In this document: in pieces, positions 21,810-31,300 of the stretch
How positions within the stretch are numbered: the stretch's first letter is position 1
Layout of the letters: each line of letters starts with the position of its first letter
NCBI RefSeq assembly: GCF_009389715.1
Contig: NC_052396.1
Location: 17,752,131-17,816,130, forward strand
Reading direction: 5' to 3'
Length of the DNA stretch: 64,000 nucleotides
Origin: Phoenix dactylifera
Taxonomy: Eukaryota > Streptophyta > Magnoliopsida > Arecales > Arecaceae
Program-made: the position numbers and the translations under genes
Notes under the pieces: generated by a model
Seen by the model: only the letters and a program-made list of their open reading frames with translations
Database searches by the model: none
Told to the model about the DNA's origin: nothing

Positions 21810-22550
21810 TGTAACAACCCAGGGCCTTACCCAAAATGGCTAGCCGGAAGGTATTATTTGGGTTCCTTGATCCTGTATAAGTACCCAAGATCTACCCAGC
21901 GAATAACCGATATGGGACTAAATACACGCCCGCACGGGTCCCCACATACTCTCCCTGTTCAAGCCTTGACGTTCTCGGGCTAAGAGCTCAAATCTATTTA
22001 AATCTAATCACAAACACTACGATTGGCCCGTGATCAGCCCCGATGGATCCGTGCTGCAGTGTCCTCTAGTCCACATAAGTTATGGGTCGGATCCGCTCTG
22101 ATACCATTTGTAACAACCCAGGACCTCACTCAAAATGGCTTTAACCGGAATGTATTATTTGGGTTCCTTGATCTTGTATAAGCACCCAAGATCTACCCAG
22201 TGAATAATCGATTTGGGACTAAATACACGCCCGCATAGGTCCTCACATACTCTCTCCGTTCAAGCCTTGACATTCTCGTCAACTTAAGGGTTCAAATCTA
22301 TTCAAATCTAATCACAAACACCACAATTGGCCTGTGGTCAGCCCCAATGGGTCCGTACTACAGTGTTCTCTAGTCCACATAGGTTATGGGCCGGGTCCGC
22401 TTTGATACCATTTTGTAACAACCCAGGACCTCACCCAAAATGGCTAGCCGGAAGGTATTATTTGGGTTCCTTGATCCTGTATTAGTACCCAAGATCTACC
22501 CTGCGAATAACCGATATGGGACTAAATACACGCCCATACGGATCCTCACA
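21810..22550 (-). mobile_element. Tandem TRIM: LTR-internal-LTR-internal-LTR with target-site duplication AAAGC
   Basis: Three LTRs of about 137 bp (21810-21946, 22109-22247, 22414-22550) alternate with two internal segments of about 162-166 bp. Read on the minus strand each LTR is TGTGAGGA..GTTGTTACA and is followed by TGGTATCAGAGC or a close variant, the initiator tRNA-Met primer site; the segment before the next LTR is purine-rich (GAACGGAGAGAGTA). There is no coding capacity, as expected for a TRIM (terminal-repeat retrotransposon in miniature). AAAGC at 21805-21809 and 22551-22555 is the target-site duplication, so the three-LTR structure either inserted as such or arose in place by unequal exchange. 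Confidence 0.92.
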
Positions 22551-22555
22551 AAAGC

Positions 22556-22650
22556 ATTGCTTAATGAATCTTCTACACTTCCTTTCTCCAGCCACCATCA
22601 GATCCCGAACCACCTTACCCTCTAAAGTCTCATAATCAAATAGTGTAGGG
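22556..22650 (-). pseudogene. LINE fragment, part 2 (interrupted by the TRIM)
   Basis: The minus-strand translation VVRDLMVAGERKCRRFIKQC continues, across the TRIM, into FRDEFSSHVLSLAIPLG at about 21745-21805. This matches the segment of plant LINE proteins just ahead of zf-RVT. Removing the TRIM and one AAAGC copy restores continuity, which shows the order of insertion. Confidence 0.7.
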
Positions 22651-23562
22651 ACACCATGCTAGTGGAATAGTAGAGATCCACAGGTTATTAATTACACCGA
22701 TAGTTCTCCCCAACCATCTATCAATCTAAATTTAAAAGCAAGCATCAACGCATACGAATATATTGATTTCTAAATAAATGTGGATTTTTGGTATTGATTA
22801 AAGAAAAAAAACAAATATTGTATTGAAGTTGAACTCTCTTGATCATATTAGAGTCGTGGCTGGGCTTTTATGTGTAAGTACCGTAGCAACTTACAAGGCC
22901 TTGAGATAAGGAAGGAAAGAGATAGTTACAAGATTGATAGTTGAGAGATTTTAGCAAGAAAAAATTAGAAGACTAACCGTTGAGAGATTTTAGGAGATTG
23001 CACTTCTAGCTGTTAGAGAGATTGTAGGAGGCATAGCTGCTCATCTTGAAAAGTCTGTATTGGCATTTGTTGGTTTAGAAAACTAGCTATTAGAGTCATT
23101 GGTGTAGAAGAAGAATTCATCGTTAATATTCTAGCTGTTGGAGAGATTGTAGGAAGCATGACTGCTCATCTTGGAAAGTCTATGTTGGCATTTGCTGGTT
23201 TGAAAAACTAACCGTTGGAGTCATTGATGTGGGAGAAGGGTTCATTGCTAATATTGTTACATGTGACAATCAATCAACCCTTCCCATCCTTTGTTCTCAC
23301 CAACATATCTTTCCCATCATCAATGTATCTTGTACGTCTCATAGATAATGAGTAGATACCAAGGCCGCCAGCATGCACAGATTGACATACTACGTCCCAC
23401 GAGAGAGGGTGAGCCACCTAGAATGGTTAGAAGAGCTCTAAATGTAGTTTTGCATTGTCCGTTCAAACTCTACCGATATCTTTCCTAAGAATAATTGTAT
23501 TTGCCATAAGATAGACCGGTATAGTGCACTGATCCGATCAGTGCAACTCTTCCCAGTATCGA
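22651..23562. repeat. Intergenic DNA with a 125-bp tandem duplication
   Basis: Copies at about 23004-23128 and 23129-23253 share CTAGCTGTTRGAGAGATTGT, then GCTCATCTTG and GGCATTTGYTGGTTT. A shorter related phrase (GTTGAGAGATTTTAG) occurs just upstream. It may be leader sequence of an old LTR element. No gene is recognised. Confidence 0.6.
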
Positions 23563-23575
23563 TTAGGTATTCTAT

Positions 23576-23775
23576 AAAAAAATATAAAATATATAAATAA
23601 ATCTATCTCATTCTATAAGCTTAAGTTTTCAGGACAAGAGGTGATTTTAATATGATATCAGAGCAGAGGTCTTCAGCTCACCCATTAAAGAAAAGTCCGG
23701 CCCACATATGAGAAAGAGTGTAAAAAATATAAAATATATAAACAAATCTACTTCATTCTATAAGCTTAACGTATT
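23576..23775 (+). mobile_element. TRIM-like remnant with PBS-like site
   Basis: Two copies of an LTR-end-like block (AAAATATAAAATATATAAAY, then AAATCTA..TCATTCTATAAGCTTAA) at about 23576-23626 and 23719-23770 flank TGATATCAGAGC (23653-23664), one mismatch from the initiator tRNA-Met primer site. The element is partial and I see no target-site duplication. Confidence 0.6.
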
Positions 23776-24955
23776 CCATTGCCACCCAACCAAGAACTAA
23801 TATTGAATCGAGGAATGCGAGTTGATTTCCTACCATCGACAAATTGACAATTCTGACTCAGCTCAACGGTCCATTATTTCTTTTATGAAATAACAACGCC
23901 ATAGGATCTTCTCTGGTGCTAGGAAGGAGACTAGACTTCCCATTAGTGTTCTGCTTTCAGGATGGAGGAAACCATGTACTCAACAAGAAGATTCAGAAGC
24001 AACATGTTGTTGAAGTTGATATTTATTACTAGCTGTCTACAACTAGAGTTTCTCTTCGCACTACAAGACCTACAATTGACAAAAAAATTTAGATGAAAAA
24101 AAATTGGACACAATTTTCAGAGAAGCAGTTTCTCTCAGTGGGAGGAGGGGAAATGGAAATGATAAAAAATGAAGAATACTTAATAAAATTCTGAATTTTT
24201 ATGAGTCACCTCAAAAGAGCATAAAAATTGAAACTTCTTGGATCTGAGTGGTTGAACCATCTGTTTCTTCACTCTTAGAACGCTCTCAAGGTCGAGTATT
24301 CAATCACCATGAAAAAAACAAAAAAAAATCATAGTTCAAGAATTTTTGGTGGAAGGAAAAGGATGAAAGAGAGTTCTTTCTTAAATGTTTCTCTTTTTGA
24401 AAACTCTTAAAATTGCTGAGGGAAGATTATGAATGGGAATTATGTTAAGAAAAATACAGACAAAACAGAAAAAGTAAAGAAGAAACTATCGGATAGTTTT
24501 TTTTTTTTTTGCTAGACCTGATGATTCATACAACACGTGTACGGATGCACCTAACCTTCCTAATTGTTCTCTCTTATATTTGAATCTTGGGTGATCCTGA
24601 TCAGGCTAGCCCATCATGGGCGGCCCAACTAGATCTAAAAACTAACATAAAACTTGGAATCTGATTCTGGATTCTGCTCTAAAAGGTGATTGGGCATAAA
24701 TAATTTCCAGTTCATTTCTTCCCCATCTTAGTGATCTTGGAGGTTATTTTTCTTTTGAGTGCCGAGATGCGATGTGACAAATAAAACATGTTGTGGCTGG
24801 CAAGATTATACAAATGGATAGATTTTGATCTACACTGTAATTTATTCTTAATGATTCGATTAATTTGTTTGACACTGATTTTGGCATTGTATTTTGTCCT
24901 ATGTTGCAATTTGGGAGGGATCGTGATCCTTCGTTGAGAACATTTAAACAACTTG
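23776..24955. other. Intergenic DNA
   Basis: No coding, RNA or transposon signature is recognised between the TRIM-like remnant and the tRNA gene. The short ORFs have no family resemblance. Confidence 0.4.
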
Positions 24956-25026
24956 GCACCAGTGGTCTAGTGGTAGAATAGTACCCTGCCACGGTACAGA
25001 CCCGGGTTCGATTCCCGGCTGGTGCA
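24956..25026 (+). tRNA. tRNA-Gly (anticodon GCC)
   Basis: A 71-nt intronless cloverleaf. Acceptor stem GCACCAG pairs with CTGGTGC, with discriminator A. The D-loop contains the A box TGGTCTAGTGG, the anticodon GCC is at 24988-24990 within the stem GTACC/GGTAC, and the T-arm carries the B box GGTTCGATTCC. A CAA motif lies just upstream at 24948-24950, as in many plant tRNA genes. No T run follows directly; the first TTTT is about 58 nt downstream, so a long primary trailer is likely unless a weaker terminator is used. Confidence 0.97.
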
Positions 25027-26900
25027 AATAAAGGGTAGTATTTGAGATTGGGGTTCAAATTCCACTCTCAAAAATTCCTTATGTTTTCCCTTTTTTTTTT
25101 AAATTTTCTATTTCATCATTTTCTTAGTTTTTTAAGCTGATAATTTTTTTATTTCATCATTTTCTTAGTTTTTTAGAGTTGATATTTTTTTTTATTTCAT
25201 CTTTCTCTTAGTTTTTTAGAATTGATAATTTTTTATTTCTTCAACGTCAGTTTCTTGATCTTTGTTTCATAATCCGAATTTCCTCACTATTAGCTTATCT
25301 TGGCATATGTTCAAAACTACCCTCACTAATGTCTAGGCTTGCTCGGCATCACTTTTATTCCCACTCTCAACAATACCTTAGGTTTTTTTTTCCCTTTTAT
25401 AAAATTTTTTATTTCATCTTTTTCTTAGTTTTCTAGAGTTGATAATTTTTTTGTTTCATTCTTTTCTTAGTTGTTTAGAGTTGATAATCTGAATTTCTTC
25501 ACCGCCAGCTTACCTTAACAAATATTTTTAACTTTTTAGTTTCTTTATCTTTGTTTCATAATCCGAATTTCCTCACTATCAACTTATCTTAATAGATATG
25601 TAAAAGTTTTCTTGCTTGATCTCTAAGCAGGGTATATGTTCAAAATCACCCTCAACAATGTCTAGCTTGTTTGGCATCACTTTTATATTATATTTTTATT
25701 TTAAAATAGAATAACAGAAATTAAGATAAAAATTGATGCTATTATTTTTATTTTCTATTTTTTGAAAAATTATTTTTATTATTTTTAAAAAATGAAAGTA
25801 AGGAATTATTACTTTATATATGTTCAAAAATAAAAAAACTTAAACTTTTTACCATTACTACCGACACTGCCACTATCACCCCCATCCCTCCACTACCGTT
25901 ACAATCATTGCTTTTACCTTTGCCACCGCCACTAGTACCACCACCATTGTGGCTACCTTTACCATACCACCGCCACCATCATCGCTACCTCCATCATATT
26001 GCCAGTTTCGTCACCATCCCCTATTAAGGCTACTTATATACTATCACTGCCATTGCTATTGCCTCCACCATATAGCTGGTACTATTATCACCCGACCACT
26101 GTCACCATGACCATCGCGTCCGCTTTATCGCTAGTGTCCCTGCCACCACCACTATCACCACTTCCTGCCATACCATCGTCATCTTCACCATATTTATATG
26201 TTTCAAATAATTAACTATACCAAATATGTTTACATTTTTATTTTTTAAATAAAAGAAAGATTTTTAAAATTTGAAAAAAAAATGAATGGGATGCCAAACT
26301 TCATCTAGCTTTTTCCTTTTTTTTAAATTTTTTCTCTTTGTCTTTTAAGTTTTGGTGGCTAAGTGGTGATAATCTAAATTTCCTCACCATTAGCATACCT
26401 TAACAGATATTGTTAAAGTTTTAGTTGCTTGATCTCTAAGCGTTTGGCTCCAGTTTTCTTGCATGGCAACAGTGGATAACAAAGTTATGGTCCAAAGGGC
26501 GCCTTTTTTTTCCTTTTTTTAATCTTTTCCTCCTTTCCTTTCCAGTTTTGGCAATTGAGAAAATTTTGTTTCTAATTCAAAAGGCCATGGATTCAAATCT
26601 CAATCTCAACAATGCCTTAGCTTTTTTTTTTGGGGTTCTTTTCCTCCTGTCCTTTTTAGTTTTGGTAGTTTCTTCCCCATCATATTAACTTAGCAAGTAC
26701 TATTATTTTTAGTTGCTTGATCTCTAAATTTGTTGCTTCAAGTTTCTTGCAAGGCAACAGTCTACAATAAGCTAAAGATCCAAAGAGCATGGATTCTTAT
26801 TTGTTACCTCCTTTCCTTTTAGTTTTGGCATCTAAGTGTTGATATTCTAAATCTCTTCACTGTTAATCTACCTTAATAGATGTTCTTTCTTCACCATCCA
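25027..26900. repeat. T-rich higher-order repeat and CCA/ATC-rich minisatellite
   Basis: From about 25087 a unit of about 50 bp (TTTTTATTTCATC, then TTTCTTAGTTTTTTAGA and GTTGATAA) repeats several times. A larger unit containing TTTGTTTCATAATCCGAATT, TCAAAAYYACCCTCA and GGCATCACTTTTAT recurs near 25255-25350 and 25550-25690. 25855-26200 is a degenerate CCA/ACC/ATC trinucleotide-rich stretch. Further diverged copies (TTTTGGYRRYTAAGTG, GATCTCTAA) run to about 26860. ORFs through the trinucleotide tract (for example 25999-26214) are low complexity and not genes. Confidence 0.6.
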
Positions 26901-27750
26901 TCACTGCACTCCCTGTGACTCATAAGAGAGCTTTCTATAGGATTTTGGTCCATAATCAATCTTCTAGGTTCTAAGATGCAAAATTTGAGGTTCTATATTA
27001 CAATACTTTATGTTACTCGACACTATAGATTCTTGGAAAAGCAAATATTGTTGGATGTCGCTTGTAAGCAAAGAGAGAACAAGATCATTTAGAAAGAAAT
27101 AGGAAACAAAATTGAAACCCAAACAAAAAAATCAGATAATTGAAAGAGAGTTAGAAATATTCTTGATTTTGTTCCAAATTCTTTCAAAAATTAAAAAATA
27201 GCTTTTTTCCGATTATACAGAATAAATCATTCGTTGAAATTACGAAGACAGAAGTGATAGAGGATTCACTATCCTTCTTTTTTGATTTATTTTTTTGGAT
27301 CCATTAGGGATCATAAAAAAGGGCAGAATATAATGCTTTTAGTTTTTGTTCTTGTGGTAACCTATTTCGATTTTTCTTCTTCCTTTGAATAAAGCAATAT
27401 TTTGTTAGCAAGATCCAAAAAAATAATGAAACTTTTAAAATCCAATACTTTCAAAAAAAAAAAAGATTTATTGCTTTAAAGTTGAAACAATGAATAGAAA
27501 TAATTTTTAAAATATTTCGATCTATCGTCAATCTCCATGCACCATTTCACTAATTTATAAAAAAAATAAACACGCGAAGAGTAGCAATGCCAAACAAGCC
27601 CTAAAATTTCAGCAAGCACAATAGTGCTCGCATTGTGGCCGTCCATTTGCGTATTATAAAATAACATCAATCATTCATTTACCTTATGTAAATCAATCAT
27701 TTTTCTCTAGTTAAAACTCTTTATCTGTCATTGCTCTGATATCCAGAAAT
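26901..27750. other. Intergenic AT-rich DNA upstream of the SYP2 promoter
   Basis: No gene is recognised. Poly-A/T rich, with a MITE-end-like phrase GCCAAACAAGCCCTA at about 27589-27603 that has no partner nearby. Confidence 0.4.
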
Positions 27751-27944
27751 TTATATTTCTCGTGTCCGGCAAGGCCCTAATGCAACCCTGCGAAGCTCCA
27801 ATCACCGTTGATCGCGGAAGAATTCATTTGCTGGATCCTCCTGCACCGTCCGATCATATAAGCCGTTACATCATACTCGATATCCACGTAGCCTCAACAG
27901 GCTTCTCGGCGACCGATTCCGACGCACGGAATTCAGTTGGGCCC

Positions 27945-28183
27945 CACGTGCTACGTGTAGGATTATAATTTGCTCTCGAGCTGTACCCTGAATGCGCCCC
28001 GGCAGCTGATCGGTACTGTTGCCGAGTCAGAGAGCACCGTTTGGGACCGTCAGATCGGTGGGCCATCACGCGACCCCGTTAAGTAGATCCCCCTTCTCTC
28101 TCGAGGCCTCCTCTTCCGTATTTGCTGGCCTCTTCCTTTCCTCGGCCGATTCGTCGACCCTTTCAATCGAGGCAATATAAATA
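27945..28183 (+). promoter_or_regulatory. SYP2-type gene promoter: G-box pair and TATA box
   Basis: CACGTG at 27945-27950 is followed by ACGTGT at 27953-27958, an ABRE/G-box-like pair. The TATA box TATAAATA is at 28176-28183, followed by a CT-rich leader. The first coding ATG is at 28337, which allows a 5' UTR of roughly 120-130 nt. Motifs are seen directly; use of the pair is inferred. Confidence 0.6.
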
Positions 28184-28336
28184 AGAATTGGGGGAAAAGA
28201 ACGAGAGTCCTTCTCTAATTCTCTTTAATTTCCACCGTCGTCTCCTTCCTCGATTTGTTGGGGTCCGGGTTTGGGTCGATTTTATCCTTCTTCGTCTTCG
28301 TTTTTGGAGGAGGATTTGAGGAAGGGGCGAGAGAGG

Positions 28337-31300
28337 ATGAGCTTCGAGGATGTGGAAGCGGGGCGGCCGCTGGCGGGGCGGAGGGATCTGGTGAACGGGA
28401 GGCAGGACCCGACGCAGGCGGTGGCCGCAGGCGTCTTCCAGATCAACACCGCCGTCGCCACCTTCCAGCGCCTCGTCAACACCCTCGGCACCCCCAAGGA
28501 CACCGCCGAGCTCCGAGAGAAGCTGTGAGGATCATCTTCGCTTTATTTAATTAGCTTTTTTTTTTCCTTTTGGTTTTGTATTGTTTTGGAACTATATTGG
28601 TTTCTAGGATTTATATGCCTCATATTTTGATCCAGAAGACATCCTGATTGTTGATTGTCATCGTAATGTCTATCGTTGCCTATTTGATTATCAGCTTTCT
28701 TGAATCAAGATTTGGGAGTAGTAGATTTGTTTTTTTTTTAAAAAAAAAAATATCATTTTTTTTCTTTCTGCTGGATCCTCAATGTTCGTGATCTTTTAGC
28801 TATGGTCATATACCTGTTGGATATTCATCAGGAAAATTATGAATTGCGATGTCTTTGCACAAAGGTTGTAGGTTTCATTAGTTAAAAGCTAGATTCATTT
28901 ATATCTTTTGTTTCTTTGTGTGCGAGTATTGTTTTTCTGCTCATGTCTTTAAGTTATTTTGGCCTTCAAGATCCTTCGAGATGGTCATGGATGGGACTGT
29001 AGATTGCTAAAGGGTAACAGAACTTATAATTGGATAACCATAATATTGAGGACAAAGTGGACACACTTATCCTCCACTGTAGACTCAAAAACGTTATTAT
29101 TTTTTTTCTCATTTCCTTTTATATGTTAAACTGAGAGTTTTAGTTTTTGTCTTGCCATTTATATCAAGGAAAAGCTGTAGTGTTGGGGCTTAGTCTTCGT
29201 TATGAATACAGGCATTTCTCTTGGCGACAGCTTGAGAGTTTAAAAATGGGCTATGAGAGAATTTTGATAGACATAATTACGAAAGGGTAGAAAATGATGT
29301 CATGGCTCAGGTGTTGGAAGTAGTAGAGAGCACATAATGTCTAGAGAATGTTAATAAATGTGGGTGAGAACTGGAGGCCTGCTAGAGATTTGAGAACTTA
29401 CGACTTAGATGTTACTCTTTGGTTTCAATGTTCAGATTTTTGGTACACTCAGTCCCTATGAGAGTGAGCCTTAGTGCAATGGTAGGTTGCTCTATTTGTC
29501 CTGGAGGTCATGGATTCAAAATACGGAAATAGCCTCTCTACATGTTGGAGTAAAGCTGCATACATCTGACCCTCTTCAGACCCTGCAATGGCGGAAGCCT
29601 CGTGCACTGGCCACCCTTTTTGGTACAGTTTATCCCTATGCATAGATGGATATAATGTCATCATATTCTTGGTAAACCTAAGTAATTGGAAACTCCATTT
29701 TCTTGACGTATAGTATTGCTGTGTCACAAAGGCCATATAAAAATGAGAACGACATGCCTCAGCAAGATAATAAATATTTTATCTTAATTATAATTTTTCA
29801 AGATATAAAATATTTAAAATCTTGAAAATGATGTGGTGCACATAATAGCCTTTTGTGGTACATGTGCAAATGATAGCCTTTACTAGTCGTAACACATATA
29901 TAAGAACGGTTATATATATTTATGCTGCAATGGAGGTGTTTCGACACCGGTATACTGATTATATGGTGTCTTAGTGCTCAATTCAAAACCATCTATTTAA
30001 CCTGATGCAGGTATGCTTGGATTAGCTTAGAGTAGTCTAGGATAAGGGCTCAGGGGTAGGTTGTTAACTTAAAATATTTGGTTTATACATGGTTCAAGTA
30101 TGGTACGTGTTCAATAAAATTTTGTCTTAATTAGCTAAAACCAACTTTTGAAACCCTTATCGACTTTATCATGAGATCGGACTGATTGCATCTACCATAC
30201 AGCTATATCTTGATAAATAGATTTTTGCCCTCTAGTGTTGTAACTTAGGTCAGGGCTTAACTTGATCCAGTCCATTATGCTTGCATGTTGAATATTTGAA
30301 TGATAATCTATTTCAAGTCAAGTTCTAAAAGTTTTAATAGGTTAGAAATGACAAACTTTAATAAGAGAGATTAAATTGATATCTAAATCGTAAAGCTTAT
30401 TCTAGTTTTGCCCTTATTCTTGTTAAGGATGTCACAGTGAGTTGTTATTTGCTGTGTTGTCATTCTAAATGGACTCTTTGGAGTTGTTCAGAGTTGTTGA
30501 GTAATACTATTAAGGCTGCAAATGGGTTGGGTTGACCCGTGACCTGACCCGAAATTTTGGACCCTGGGGCCGGGTCTGATTCTAAAATTGGATCTGTTCT
30601 ATTTTTCTGATCGGATCTAGATTTACTGAATCTCGACCCGACCCGGACCCAACCCGACATTTTTTTTTGGGTTAATTTTGGATCGTTTATCTAACGATCC
30701 GATCCGAACTTAAATTATCCGTTTGGGCCCGCAGCCCGTAGGCTCACGGTTTACGAAGTTTTTTTTTAAAAATAAACAAAAGGAAGGAAAAGCAAAAAGA
30801 GGTGGGAGGAGTGTTACAGCAGTACTTGTCGCCACTCCACTCCCCATCTGTTCTACGAAGCCTCCCCACTCCCCATTCCCCATTGCGGGATGTCATATCG
30901 CCCTTAATGTTGATGGGATGACACCCCACTCCCCACTCCCCACTCACAGTTTGCAGCTCCCGTGAGGCTAGTTGTACTCTTTATTTGTCACAGGTGTTCG
31001 GTTGGTGAATGGGATTGTAAGTTTGTTTTTTGGTAATTTGGATTGGTAGAGGGACAGCTCACCTATATGAATAGTGGTGGGAGGACATGCGGCTTGTACA
31101 GCTAAAAGATGGCACGGAGAAAATGCCTAGAAGAGCTCGGGCTGTAGGATTGGGAAAATGGTCATATTTGCAGCATGGGCGGATGTTGTGTATGAGCTAC
31201 TGGCTAGTAGTACGTTACTCTTTCTAGTTGTTGGGACTTTCTTCACATGTATCTAATATTTGCCTACTTACCCAAATTTTGGGAGTACATTAATTAAAGA

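Noticed and set aside
21810..22550. Cassandra-type TRIM (LTR containing 5S rRNA sequence)
   Set aside because: The LTR carries no 5S rRNA internal promoter or 5S-like sequence, so it is a different TRIM family.
25999..26214. 71-codon ORF rich in Pro and Ser
   Set aside because: It runs through a degenerate CCA/ATC trinucleotide tract; low complexity with no initiation context.
27230..27420. Possible plastid-derived insertion
   Set aside because: The AT-rich text felt plastid-like, but no recognisable plastid gene or tRNA could be read, so it is not reported as a feature.
28271..28336. Upstream in-frame ATG as the SYP2 start codon
   Set aside because: The extra 22 residues have no counterpart in the SYP2 family, which begins MSFxD as at 28337.
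30723..30965. 80-codon ORF in the centre of the ACCCGACC element
   Set aside because: It runs through CCACTCCCCACTCCCC low-complexity text and has no protein resemblance.
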